From NCBI GenBank assembly GCA_001275005.1, contig JWZX01003281.1:1-39443 (forward strand): a stretch of 39,443 nucleotides of DNA, given 5' to 3'. The DNA comes from Chrysochromulina tobinii (taxonomy: Eukaryota > Haptophyta > Prymnesiales > Chrysochromulinaceae). Below are positions 29,286 through 38,610 of this stretch, piece by piece. The first letter of the stretch is position 1. The number at the start of each line of letters is the position of its first letter. The position numbers were made by a program, and so were the translations under genes. The notes under the pieces are model-generated. The model saw only the letters and a program-made list of their open reading frames with translations. It searched no databases and was not told the DNA's origin.

Positions 29286-29924
29286 GTGCCAGGCCTTCGC
29301 CTTTCAGCAGCCGAACTGTCGGAGCATTCCGCCACAGAGCCCTCTGCAGCTGAGCTGCGAGCGATACAACGCCGTGCGCGCGTGTTGGAGCGGAAGCAGA
29401 AGCGTGAGCAGCGATCGCGTCAGCCGCGGTCGCTGGCATCTGTAAGCGACGACGAGCATGGCGGCGAGGAGCAGGAAGTCGAGGACGAGGGTGCGGCACC
29501 ACTGCTCGAGGTCCGACCATCGCTGATACCGAACGCTGGCAATGGCCTCTTCCTTTGCTCGCGGGTCGTTCGTGCCGGAACAACCTTGGTCGAGGAGGAG
29601 GCTGTTGCCATCCGGCGGCAGGAGGCCAAACAGATCCTCAACATGCCAGAGTGGCGCGGGCTTCAGCCGGTCATACAAGCCAATGGAAACGCTTTCCTGG
29701 ACATTCGGAAGCTCAAGCTCTACAAGTGCAACCATAGCGCCTCGACGAGTCCCAAGTGCAATGCGTGCGTCACCCAGACAGGCCCGGCGCGGCTGACTCT
29801 GACCGCGCGGCGGGACATCTGGCGAGGCGAGGAGATCTTATGGGAGTACTCGCCGACCATGCAGGATAGCTACTTCAAGCCAGTTACAGTTCCCACTCCC
29901 AGACCCAGTGATGATGATCGCTGA
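29286..29924 (+). CDS. SET-domain protein (protein-lysine methyltransferase-like), 5' end uncertain
   Basis: The frame ending at a TGA at 29922-29924 reads as a charged N-terminal region (RRARVLERKQKREQRSRQPR, then DDEHGGEEQEVEDEG) and then a SET domain. IPNAGNGLFLCSRVVRAGTT is the Gly-x-Gly start of the S-adenosylmethionine fold. YKCNHSASTSPKCN is the RFxNHSxxPN-type core. LTARRDIWRGEEILWEYSP is the last substrate-tyrosine motif. SET proteins methylate lysines of histones or other proteins. No ATG is available in this frame between about 29120 and 29641, so a short 5' exon must be spliced in; an ATG at 29119 in another frame is one candidate. The given start marks supported coding only. The long upstream opening of this frame is antisense to the neighbour. 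Confidence 0.75.
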   Translation: MPGLRLSAAELSEHSATEPSAAELRAIQRRARVLERKQKREQRSRQPRSLASVSDDEHGGEEQEVEDEGAAPLLEVRPSLIPNAGNGLFLCSRVVRAGTTLVEEEAVAIRRQEAKQILNMPEWRGLQPVIQANGNAFLDIRKLKLYKCNHSASTSPKCNACVTQTGPARLTLTARRDIWRGEEILWEYSPTMQDSYFKPVTVPTPRPSDDDR

Positions 29925-30158
29925 GTGTTCAGAGACAGTTTCACATGTCTCATCATACATGTATCCGATCCGGCATCCGGAAAGCGTTATGTGGCACCGT
30001 GCTGGATAGCCATCGCGCAGGCGCAGGAGACCTCTCCCTCAATGACTGGTGGCCGAGGCGCGGTCGTTCTAAGAGCTGACCTGTTCGTATTCTCACCGGT
30101 GTCCGCCATACAATTGTAGTGTGGCCGAGCTGACCAATTTTCGCATGCTCGGTCTTCT

Positions 30159-31376
30159 ATGGCGAGCAGCACAAGAACTCCTTTGCCGACGCGCATCGGC
30201 ACATGGGTCTCGCTCTCTGACCTGGACGCCGGCCGTCGATCGCAGCGACTTGCGGCGCTCCAAGCGCTCGAGAGCGGCCTGCGCACGGACGGCTGGGTTC
30301 GCGTGGCATGGACGGGCGGTGGCACCACTGACCGGCTCTATGCGGCGGCAAAGGCACTGCTGGAACACCCAGCGCGAGAGCGCTATCAGCAGAGCGTGCT
30401 GCATGGAGTAGAGGGGTCGCCACTCGGCTTAACCTATTATGCAATTGGCGATGAGCCGCTGTACCAGGCAAGTACCAAGCGCCAGCGCGTGCGGTCGCTC
30501 AACATGCACGAGGAGCGCACGCCGGAAGAGTGCGACGCGCGGGCCGTGGCGTACGTGGCGGGCTCGTACGACGCGGAGGAGCGCGCGCTCGCGCACGCCT
30601 TTCACGCGTGGCCCTCTGATCCGGACGTGGCCGAGCTACGCTCGGCGGCGGCCGCGTTTCGGCACGCTTTGACCGACGAGGTGGCCGCGCCGCTGCGGCG
30701 TGCCTTCGGCGCTTTGCTCGGCCTGGATGCGGACTACCTGTGCTCGCGCTGCCAGGGCCTCCGGTCGGACAACACCTCCCTGCTGCGCGTGCTCGAGTAC
30801 CCTCCTGCCCATCTCGACGGCGAGGTCCACGACGAGACCGAGACGATGGGCGTGAGTGAGCACACCGACTTTGAGCTGTTTAGCCTGCTGCACGAGCAGG
30901 CGCGTGGGCTGCAGCTGTGCGACCCGAGCGGCGTGTGGCACGAGCCCGCGCCGAGCGACGGCGGTGGCGCTTGGGTCGTCATCGTGGGGGATATGTACGC
31001 GCGGCTCAGCGGGGGGTTCTGTGCAGCCACACCGCACCGAGTGCCGCCGACCGTGCCGCGGGCAGCGGCTTCGCGCCACTCAATGGTCTTCTTCCAGGGA
31101 CTGGACGAGCACGAGGCAGTGGTCCCCGTGTTCCCTTCGGTGGCTCGGCGCTCTCCGACTGGGGGCTATCGTCGCTGGGAGGAGGCGGGCGGCGCGGGCG
31201 GCGGCCAACGTCCAGCAGGGCACGAGGCGATCCCGACCCTCCCGACTGAAGCCGTGCCGATCACCCAGCGCGAGTGGACCGAGTGGAAAGAGCAGGCTGC
31301 GCGTGAGAGATTGAAGTTGACGGGCCAACCATGGGCCCAATTGCATCATGATGACGAGAAAGACGAGGAACGATAG
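30159..31376 (+). CDS. 2-oxoglutarate/Fe(II)-dependent dioxygenase, isopenicillin-N-synthase-like
   Basis: A single-exon frame of 405 residues from ATG (MASSTRTPLPTRIGTW). Such enzymes use Fe(II), O2 and usually 2-oxoglutarate to hydroxylate, desaturate or cyclise small molecules. The iron triad is visible: His-235 and Asp-237 in SEHTDFELFSLL and His-293 in AATPHRVPP. Arg-306 and Ser-308 (SRHSMVFF) match the RxS co-substrate motif of the plant DOXC/IPNS type. LLRVLEYPP before the triad and VVIVGDMYARLSGG (usually GDxxxxxSNG) complete the core. The C-terminal 60 residues are charged and lineage-specific. The substrate cannot be predicted. It lies in tandem after the SET gene with a 234-bp gap. 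Confidence 0.88.
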   Translation: MASSTRTPLPTRIGTWVSLSDLDAGRRSQRLAALQALESGLRTDGWVRVAWTGGGTTDRLYAAAKALLEHPARERYQQSVLHGVEGSPLGLTYYAIGDEPLYQASTKRQRVRSLNMHEERTPEECDARAVAYVAGSYDAEERALAHAFHAWPSDPDVAELRSAAAAFRHALTDEVAAPLRRAFGALLGLDADYLCSRCQGLRSDNTSLLRVLEYPPAHLDGEVHDETETMGVSEHTDFELFSLLHEQARGLQLCDPSGVWHEPAPSDGGGAWVVIVGDMYARLSGGFCAATPHRVPPTVPRAAASRHSMVFFQGLDEHEAVVPVFPSVARRSPTGGYRRWEEAGGAGGGQRPAGHEAIPTLPTEAVPITQREWTEWKEQAARERLKLTGQPWAQLHHDDEKDEER

Positions 31377-31681
31377 AGTGAATCGAGTCTGAGCGAGTTG
31401 TGAACAATTGTCAACGTCTCTCGATCAAATTCAGGGATTCGTGCCTTTGAAAAGTACCCGGTACTACCCGGAAGTGCGGGTGGACCGCGACACTAGTGAG
31501 TGAGTACCGGTACCGCGGACTACATGTAGGACCGATGACAGGACGTGATTGCAGTTGATTGCCCGGCTGTCGGCGTGCGGTGCGCCGCGGCCGAGAGCGC
31601 CGACGGCCTCTCGTCGGCCTCCTCCTGACCCTTCGTCATCGCCCGCGCAGGCTGTGCAACACCTCTTCCAACTAAGCAGCC
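31377..31681. other. Spacer upstream of cyclophilin gene
   Basis: 305 bp. It holds a palindrome-rich patch (AGTACCCGGTACTACCCGG and GAGTACCGGTACCGCGG) and two GATTG units 10 nt apart at about 31546-31560. No gene was found. Confidence 0.4.
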
Positions 31682-32347
31682 ATGGCCAACCCGATTGCAA
31701 CGTTTTCCACGACCATGGGCGACATCAAATGTGAGATCTTCCTCGACAAGATGCCCATCACCGCCTCCAACTTCATCGACCTCGCCCAGTCGGGCTTCTA
31801 CAATGGCCTGCACTTCCACCGTGTCATCCCCGATTTCATGGACCAGGTGTCATGCTCAGCCCAAGAAGCGCCCGCAATTTGCGTTGCGCGCCACCAAGAT
31901 ATGCTCACCTCACCACGTGTGTCCGACTCCCCGGCTGGCTGCTAGTTTGGCTGCCCATACTCAAAGGACCCGAAGTCCCAACAAGCAGGCACCGGCGGCC
32001 CGCCGGACGGCACCTTCAAGAACCTCGTCACCGGCGCCATCGAGAAGCGCTCCAATGGCGGCAACATCAAGGACGAGTACGCGGCCAAGATCTCCAACGA
32101 GCCGGGCACCCTCAGCATGGCGAACACGGGCCAGCCCAACTCTGGCGGCTCGCAGTTCTTCATGAACACGGTGCACAACGACTTCCTCGACTGGTTCTCG
32201 CCGGGCGAGTCCAAGCACCCCGTCTTCGGAAAGGCCATTGACAAGGCCTCGTTCGACATCATGGTGAAGATCTCGATGGTGAGGACCAAAGATGACTGCC
32301 CTATCCAGCCGATCCAGATGAAGTCGGTCACCATCAGCGGCCTGTAA
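31682..32347 (+). CDS. Cyclophilin-type peptidyl-prolyl cis-trans isomerase, two exons
   Basis: Exons 31682-31846 and 31946-32347 join in frame to 188 residues. The enzyme catalyses cis-trans isomerisation of prolyl bonds and assists folding. [11 protein letters not shown] with FGCPYSKDP across the splice gives the catalytic Arg/Phe/Gln part of the active site. [20 protein letters not shown] and FFMNT are the ligand-binding strand, and HPVFGKAID the last conserved loop. [20 protein letters not shown] and YNGLHFHRV place it among small, single-domain cyclophilins. No signal or targeting leader is visible, so a cytosolic or nuclear location is likely. The [18 protein letters not shown] insertion and the [14 protein letters not shown] loop resemble cyclophilins of the divergent type common in algae. 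Confidence 0.93.
31847..31945 (+). other. Cyclophilin intron
   Basis: 99 nt, GTGTCA donor and GCTAG acceptor, phase 0 between GACCAG and TTTGGC. It has none of the GATTG decamer repeats of the transporter introns. Protein homology on both sides fixes the junctions. Confidence 0.92.
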
Positions 32348-32724
32348 GCGGATGGCACTGCATCGGTGCCATGCGGGTCGGCACATTGCTTAATCAGAGC
32401 ATAAGGATCTCGGCGATGAGAGTTGCTCGAGGCACTGATTGGGCAAAATTCGGACTTTCGGAGGCGAGGTGGGACACGCACACTTGACTTCAGTGTTCAG
32501 AGTGACCAATGTGAGGGGATGTCAAACAGTACTCATCAGCGTACAATGATTAGCGGCCATGTATCCGGTAAGCGAACTGGTCGTACTGGGGCAGTGATCG
32601 TAGTAAGTAAAGATGCGGTACGGGTCGAAACTTTTGACGGTTCAAACTTCGCGTGGTACCACGTGTTTAAGTGTTATATACCACGTGTTTTTAGTGTTAA
32701 CGTTCACACACGATCAGCCCGTAA
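32348..32724. other. Spacer upstream of the BPHL-like gene
   Basis: 377 bp, lower in GC than the genes. Apart from the 22-bp tandem repeat with CACGTG at its 3' end, no structure or gene was seen. Confidence 0.45.
32657..32700 (+). promoter_or_regulatory. Tandem 22-bp repeat, each with a CACGTG box
   Basis: Two adjacent copies begin TACCACGTGTTT and continue with AGTGTTA. They lie 25-68 bp upstream of the ATG of the hydrolase gene. CACGTG (32660-32665 and 32682-32687, two helical turns apart) is the palindromic core of G-box/E-box sites bound by bHLH and bZIP factors. Regulation is inferred from position only. Confidence 0.5.
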
Positions 32725-33579
32725 ATGCCAAGGTTGCACTGCTTCACGTCCCGCTTGGCGCGCACCATTGGCGCGCGGCGTATGCTGTGCACGTCCACGC
32801 TGGGCGCGTCGGGCACACTGCGCGTGCGCGGCGTCGATCTCTTCTACATCAAAAATGGGCGCGAGACTGATATGCCACTGCTGTGCATGCCAGGCGCAAT
32901 GGGCACCGCGGAGACCGACTTTGCGCCGCAGTTGACGGGCCTGTCCGATACGACACAGGTCATCTCGTTCGACCCGCGCGGATACGGCCGATCGCGCCCG
33001 CCGGCGCGCGAGTTTCCGATCGATTTTTACCAGCAGGACGCTGACGACGCAGCAGCACTCATGAAGGCACTTGGCCATGAGCGCTACGCTCTCATGGGCT
33101 GGTCGGACGGCGCAATCAGCGCGGTCATGCATGCTGCGTCGAACCCGGCCACCGTCGCGAAATTGATCATCTTTGGCGGAAACGCGTACCTCACGAAGAA
33201 GGACATCGACGCCTTCGAAGCCACTCGCAACGTCGAGGCGACGTGGTCAAGGAGGCAGAAGGAGACGCACTATCCAATTTACGGCGCTGAGGGGCTGCAG
33301 AAGATGTGGGGTTCGGCTTGTGACGCGTGGGCCGCGATCTACGAGCACAGCCAGGGCGACGTGTGCATGCGGCAGGCCAAGTCGATCACGTGCCCGACGA
33401 TGGTGCTGCACGGAGCCAAAGATCCGATCTGCCTCCCTGAGCATGCCGAGTGGTTCAAGGCCAATATTCCTGGCGATGGCGCCACCTCGCTGCACGTCTT
33501 GCCCGAGGGCAAGCACAACCTGCACATCCGATTTGCGGACGAAGTCAACGGTCTGGTGCGAGACTTTCTCAAGCGATGA
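32725..33579 (+). CDS. Alpha/beta-hydrolase, BPHL/valacyclovirase-like serine hydrolase
   Basis: 284 residues, single exon. Biphenyl-hydrolase-like enzymes cleave amino-acid esters or thiolactones in mitochondria. The core reads GVDLFYIKNG, then CMPGAMGTAETDFAPQ (oxyanion loop), FDPRGYGRSRPPAREFPIDF, and the nucleophile elbow LMGWSDGAISA (Gly-x-Ser-x-Gly with SDG, as in BPHL). Next comes LIIFGGNAYLT, then LHGAKDPICLPEHAEWF with the acid Asp, and LPEGKHNLHIRFADEVN with the catalytic His. The order and the KHNLHIRFADE signature match BPHL very closely. The N-terminal 28 residues (MPRLHCFTSRLARTIGARRM) are basic with hydroxylated residues and no acids, a likely mitochondrial presequence. The gene is convergent to the GH3 gene. 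Confidence 0.9.
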   Translation: MPRLHCFTSRLARTIGARRMLCTSTLGASGTLRVRGVDLFYIKNGRETDMPLLCMPGAMGTAETDFAPQLTGLSDTTQVISFDPRGYGRSRPPAREFPIDFYQQDADDAAALMKALGHERYALMGWSDGAISAVMHAASNPATVAKLIIFGGNAYLTKKDIDAFEATRNVEATWSRRQKETHYPIYGAEGLQKMWGSACDAWAAIYEHSQGDVCMRQAKSITCPTMVLHGAKDPICLPEHAEWFKANIPGDGATSLHVLPEGKHNLHIRFADEVNGLVRDFLKR

Positions 33580-34056
33580 CTCCGCAGTCCGCACCGCCAG
33601 GTGTAGGAATTCAATCCGAGTCCGCAGCGCGGAAGATTCGTAATTTCAGTCGCGTAATTTTGTATGAGCGTGAACCGTCATTGCAGTCAGGTATGACTCA
33701 TTTTTTCGGATTATTCGTTACGCGACGGCTGTGCGTCGTCCGGTCGTCGCCTTCTTGTGATATGACAATCGTGAGCGTGTGTCCCGCGCCGGCATGGACC
33801 CGATGTTGGAGCGCGTGTGGAGACGGGACGTGCACGCGCGGGACTCGCCGTGGGGGGAAACAAAGGGAGCGGGCCCCGCGCGTTTGAGTGCATGCACTCG
33901 ACTACGCGGATGCTCTCGTCTCGCCCCCGAAACACGTCGCGTGCATGCAAGCACGCCCTCATTACCGCACAAGGACGTTCCGCCTATCTGGTATCTGCCA
34001 TCGGGGATCGCGCCCATAGGCGGGAGCCCATCGACATCCGAACAAGGTGACCCCGC
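33580..34056. other. Convergent spacer, no gene seen
   Basis: 477 bp between the 3' ends of the hydrolase and GH3 genes. It should hold both 3' untranslated regions. A palindromic ATGACTCAT lies at 33693-33701 but has no promoter context. Open frames here have no protein-like features. Confidence 0.45.
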
Positions 34057-36037
34057 TCATCTGCGAGGCTCGAGGTTGACGACCCTTGCGAGCAGGAGCT
34101 CCTCGTGTGCGGGCGAGCGAAGGACGCGGCTGACCTTGAGCTGCTGGGGACTCGAGCCCTCGCTCAACCGGCACTCACGCAGTGCCTCGAAGCTGCCCGG
34201 CGCCACCTCGAAGACCTGGCAGGGCCCGATGGCACCCTTGGCTCGCCACGTCGCGTAGATTGGATTCGCGCGACCCAGAGCGGCGTCGAGGGTGGCGGGC
34301 GCTCCCGCTGCGAGCGCTGGTGCACCGGCGGCGCGCTCGATGAAGATGCGGTAGAAGGGCAGGCCGCGGGATGGGATAGCCTCCACAGTAGTATATTCCA
34401 TCAAGGTGCGCCCGTCGAACGTGGCAGACAGTGCGGCCGCGAGCTGCGGCTCCGAAGTCTTCTCCCCGCGCAGGTTGAGCAGCTGGCCACGCCTGTAGCG
34501 GAACTCTACCAATGGCGCCGTGCCGTGCCTGCCCACGACACGCACCACGTCGCCGATCCGGTAGCGGCACAACCCGCCTAGCGTCGTTACGACCAGCTCG
34601 TAGTCCGTGTTCAGAGCCACCTCGTGCGCAAGCAGCGTCTGGTCGGCCACCGCACTGCCCCCGTGGTCACCACTAGCATGGCTGCTTCCGCCGCCACCGC
34701 CGTCAACGCCGCTGCTGCCGCTACTGCTGCTGCCGCTGCTGCTTAGCGGCAGGAACTCAAAGAACATCGCGCTCGGGACCAGGCAGTAAGCCGACCTGCC
34801 ATCAAGCGAGGGTGAGAGCGCCACACCCATCAGCCCCTCGGACGCCGCGTAGACCGTGCTCAGGATGGGCACGCCGGCCGCGCTGCCCGCGCGCAGCTTC
34901 TCGGCATAGGACTCGAAGGCGCCCGTAGCATTGGCGAGAATGAGGCGCAACTTGGGCCAGACGCGGCGAGCGAGGCCGGTTGGCTCCCCCGAGCGCAGCG
35001 CTTCGCGCAGCGCCGCCGCGCGGCCGCCGTCTTCACCGCCCAGCGCCGCCTCGAGCGCCGCGACTTTGGCGGGATCGGAGATCCGTGCGGCAATCTGGCA
35101 GTTGATGGTGCCCCTCGCGATGTCGTCAGCTATGGACTCTCCCTGCTCCTCGAGCAGATTGAGAAGCCGGAAGGGCAGGTTGACGAAGTTGGCCTCCAGG
35201 ATGCCTAGCTTCGCGTCCTTGGCGGCAAAGAGGGCGTGCACGTACAGCGCCGCGCCCTCGTCGTGAGAGATCTCGTATCTGCCGTGTCAGGCAAGTGCGA
35301 TGGCAATCAGAGGCCATCAGACGGCGGTGATCAGATGGCAAGCTCGAGATCTCTCACCCAACCGAAGGTGTCGAATATAGGAGGAGGAGACGACGGAAGG
35401 CTTTGTCGTTGGGATTGGACGAGTTGGGCCCGATGCGCAGGCCGCCCTCTGCATACGTCCACGACGGCGCGAACGCCAGCTTGCACGTCTTCTGCAACTC
35501 GAAGCTCTCAGGTAGCGTGCGCCTGAGCGTGTCGAACACGACGAGGATACCATACTTGAAGAAGGCGGAGGCCATGACCTGAGTGTATGGCAAGAGCGCA
35601 CGTTGACCGGAGGTGCCCGAGGTGGCCGCCAGCATCGTCTCTGGCTCCTTGAGCAGCACGTTCGATTCACCCTTTGCGATCCGGTGCACCCATGGAGCCC
35701 AATCGCCATAGGTCGTGATCGGGTGCGATTTGCGAAAGGCGACGCACACGTCATCCGATTGAAGCATTTCACTAAATCCATGCGCCACTCCGTACGCGGT
35801 CGAAGCATTGGCCTCCAATTGCTTGGCGAGAACCATCCGCTGCACCGTTGCAAAGTCATCGCATTCCTTGTCGTGCCTTCGCCGTGCCTGCCATGCGAGG
35901 ACCTTCAAGACGTCCCAAACCAACATCTGCTTGACAGCTGTCTCAAAACTGTGCGACTCTGACTTTTCGAGGGCACATAATCTGGCAGCGTACACACACG
36001 TCGCTCCAGCTGCGCCGGCAGCGACTCGGCGAAGCAT
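34057..36037 (-). CDS. GH3-family acyl-acid-amido synthetase, two exons
   Basis: Exons 35358-36037 and 34057-35278 join in frame to 633 residues (ATG at 36037, MLRRVAAGAAG). Plant GH3 enzymes adenylate carboxylic acids such as auxin or jasmonate and couple them to amino acids. ETMLAATSGTSGQRALLPYT is the ATP-binding SGTSG motif. KAFRRLLLLYSTPSVG joins across the intron to YEISHDEGAALYVHALFAAK. STVYAASEG is the second nucleotide motif. TTLGGLCRYRIGDVVRVVG followed by VEFRYRRGQLLNLRGEKTSE is the family hallmark. The C-terminal domain carries MEYTTVE and FYRIFIE. The start has a short hydrophobic stretch, perhaps an anchor, as in animal GHDC. A Ser/Gly-rich loop (about 34675-34745) is an insertion absent from plant enzymes. 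The substrate here is unknown. Confidence 0.9.
35279..35357 (-). other. GH3 intron with TCTGAT repeats
   Basis: 79 nt, GTGAGA donor and CGGCAG acceptor, splitting a glycine codon boundary (GG then A). In gene sense it holds TCTGATCACC, TCTGATGGCC and TCTGATTGCC, the latter two in 10-nt register. It shares 16 identical bases, TCTGATGGCCTCTGAT, with intron 1 of the transporter gene 9 kb away. Confidence 0.92.
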
Positions 36038-36535
36038 TTTTCTCAAAGAAAGACAAGAATTTTCCCAGAATTTCCTCACTCGGGGAATTGACTGTGAATT
36101 CACCTGCACAGGTCCGGAGTTACCAGTCCTCCTCGGCGAGCCCGCGCGCCGCACCTCTCGACTCACGACGTCCTTCGCTCTGCATCCCAAAATGCCCGTT
36201 GAGGATCCCACCAGACGCTCTCACTCCATGCGCCACGCCCCTAGGGCCCCCTACCGCCATGCAAGGTGGCTGCTCCGCTCTGCCGAAGCTTCGTGCCGGC
36301 AGCTCCGCCACGCACCTTTCTCCCGTTGAGGAGATCAATCCCTCCGTGCGCTCCGCCTGCCCACGGTGCTGCCTGCTCTCGCGGCATCCCCTCCACTACC
36401 AGCCGCGGAGCTGAGGGGCGGTGGCGCTGAGGGGCGGCGGCGCTGTAGCGCGCCAGAGAAAGCCCCAGCTCGGTGCTCATGCACAGCGCTCTTTCACAGC
36501 CACACTGCTGGGAAGAGTCTCTCGCTCACTTTGGC
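36038..36535. other. Spacer between GH3 promoter side and MYB 3' end
   Basis: 498 bp. It holds the upstream region of the GH3 gene and the 3' region of the MYB gene. A 16-bp GC-rich direct repeat (GCTGAGGGGCGGTGGC at 36410 and a one-base variant at 36426) is present. No gene was found. Confidence 0.45.
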
Positions 36536-37958
36536 TCACTCCGGCGCCGCCAGCTCGGCCGTCGCTGCGGCGACCTCGGCCACCTCCGCGGCCGCAGTGG
36601 CAACCTCGGCGGCCGCGGTCGCGATCTCAGAGGCAGCCACCATCGCGTCGCTCGCATGCACCAAGTGTGTGGCCTCCACCTGCATGGCGGCGACCGACGG
36701 ATCCTCCGCGAGCTCTGTGGGCGCGACAACGAGGGCGGGCGCGACAACCTGCGTGGTGGCGACGGGGTGGTGGCTGGCCGAGGCACCGCCTTCTTGTTTC
36801 GCCGTCTGGCGCAGGTACCGATTGCGCACTGCGTTGGCCGAGCGGCCCGGCAGGAAGTCGGCGATGACGTGCCATTTTTGGCCGTAGCGCTGCACCCCGT
36901 CGTTGATGAGGTCGTCCTCCGCTGTCGTCCACATGTCGCCTTTCTTGAGACTATCGCGCTGCGAGAGGTCGCCATTCTTCTTAGACAGGCGTAGGTAACG
37001 GTTTCGCACCGCGTCGTCGGTGCGCCCGCTGAGCGACTGGGCGATCACCGCCCACCGGGGCCCTGCATATGGCAGCAGCAGCACCATGAGCAGCACAGCG
37101 CATCGGTGTACCACGCGGGTGAGGTGGAGCGCACAGAGGGGTGGCGGGGGAGCGCGGCGGCTAGCCTCGCGTCGCCGCATCGAGCGCACGCGCGTTCGGG
37201 TCCAAATTTAGAACGCATGTGTACATTGAGAGCGCACGCGCGTGGAAGCGAGGAAGGGGAGCGGGCCGCGCACCCTTTTCCTTGTACGCCTCCATGATTT
37301 TCTCATCCTCATCACGGCTCCAGCCCTGCTTGGTCACAGAGCCGCTGCGACGCGAGGAGACCGGCTTCGCCGGCGGCGCGACAGCGGCGCCCGGGACGAC
37401 GGCCGCGTAGGAGGCCTGGCACATCATCATCGCCTGCAGCGCGGCGCCCGGAGGTGGCGGCGACATGCCGTACGCGGCATACGCGGCCGCGAGCTGCTCC
37501 TGCGTCACCTGAGCCATCAGCTGCGCACTCACTGGCACCGCCGTCGTCACGCCCGCTGGGTGCGAGAGCACCGTCGTCGCAATCGGCGGCATCCCCTCAT
37601 CGACGCCAGAAGCCTCGGCGGGCACGGTGGCAATTGCAGTGGTGGTTTCCACCTCCGTTGCCGCAGCCTCTGCCACCACAACCTCAGCAGTCAACGACTC
37701 GGCAACGTCACCAGCAGCAGGATCTGCTTTGGTCAGCCCCATGGCGTCGCGCAGAGCGTTGACGTTGGCGACGGTGCCGAATGAGCTCAGCGTATCCGCT
37801 GCGAGGGGCACCATCGGGCCGCGCGTCAACACATGAACATGCCCATCCATGGCTGCTTGGGGAGCGGCGCCGGAAAAGGAGGTGGCGGGGGAGTGTGGCA
37901 ATACTGCTGGGGGGAAGCCTCGGGGCGGGGATGCCGCACGGGGCCGAGCGGGGGCCAT
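36536..37958 (-). CDS. MYB transcription factor with two MYB/SANT repeats, two exons
   Basis: Exons 37274-37958 and 36536-37062 join to 403 residues. The first repeat is split by the intron: QGWSRDEDEKIMEAYKEK joins to GPRWAVIAQSLSGRTDDAV with RNRYLRL. The second reads GDMWTTAEDDLINDGVQRYG, KWHVIADFLPGRSANAV and RNRYLRQ. Each has the spaced Trp residues and the GR(T/S)xxAVRNRYLR recognition helix of DNA-binding MYB domains, so a nuclear transcription factor is likely. Before them is a long Ala/Val/Thr/Glu-rich region (VAEAAATEVETTTAIATVPA) with a Met/Gln/Ala/Tyr stretch, and after them a second Ala/Val/Glu-rich tail; both could be activation regions. The ATG at 37958 is the first in frame; MDGHVHVLT at 37850 is an alternative. 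Upstream ORFs on this strand are repeat-derived. Confidence 0.88.
37063..37273 (-). other. MYB intron
   Basis: 211 nt, GTGCGC donor and CATATGCAG acceptor. Splicing restores KEKGPRWAVIA in the first MYB repeat. The acceptor is preceded by GTGCTGCTGCTGC. The GATTG decamers of the transporter and GH3 introns are absent. Confidence 0.88.
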
Positions 37959-38171
37959 TGAAGGGGATGGAGCGCACCTGCGTCCGCTGCAGCGGCCTCC
38001 TGTGGCTTCGGCTCTTCGGCCATTGCAAGGGCGGGGCAGGCAGCGCCAAGAAGGGCACGGCGGCGCTGCGGCGGTGGACGCGCCTGTCTGAACTCCTGTG
38101 TGTCAGTTTCACAGTGCTGTGGGGAAGAATTTCCATTTCCGTGTTTACAGTCGATCGCATTCATTCTGAGA

Positions 38172-38196
38172 GGGGGGGGGGAGGGGGGAGGGGGGG
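38172..38196 (+). repeat. Long G-run with quadruplex potential
   Basis: Runs of 10, 6 and 7 G separated by single A. The long runs can be subdivided into four or more G-tracts. It lies about 215 bp upstream of the MYB start codon. Confidence 0.8.
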
Positions 38197-38241
38197 TCCT
38201 CGGTTTTGATGTGTTTGGTGTGTTTGGTGCATCTTCGTGAA

Positions 38242-38390
38242 ATGGAGGCGTGTTCCTCGCGGCTTCTCGTGGCCGAGCGGCGCACGAGAGTCGCGAAAGG
38301 CACCCCGGCGGCGGCCGCCGCTGCCGAGGAGGTGGCGGATCACGACGACGACTTGCCCGATCCCCTCGACGACTTGCCCGAGCGCGGCGA
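38242..38390 (+). CDS. Possible small 5' exon (weak)
   Basis: ATG, then MEACSSRLLVAERRTRVAK, an Ala run, and an acidic end (VADHDDDLPDPLDDLPERGE) followed by a donor-like GTGTGT. The composition is more protein-like than the other frames here, and the minisatellite would sit in the following intron. No homology and no acceptor could be fixed, so this is only a candidate. Confidence 0.2.
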
Positions 38391-38422
38391 GGTGTGTTTT
38401 GGATGGTAACATCAGCGACGAG

Positions 38423-38578
38423 TCCATGGGCCATCTGCGACGCTTCCATGGGCCATGTGCGACGCTTCCATGGGCCATGTGCGACGGATCCGTGGGCCAC
38501 AGGCGGCTGGCTCCACGAACCGTGTGCGACGGCTCCATGGGCCATGTGCGACGGCTCCATGGGCCACAGGCGGCTGGC
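38423..38578 (+). repeat. 22-bp minisatellite, seven units
   Basis: Units begin TCCATGGGCCATGTGCGACG and are 22 or 23 nt long. Units 4 and 7 are a second type ending CCACAGGCGGCTGGC, giving a partial higher-order pattern. Each full unit contains the palindrome CCATGG. It is noncoding as far as I can tell. Confidence 0.9.
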
Positions 38579-38610
38579 AAGCTGCCGTGCGCCACGACAC
38601 TCACACTGTC

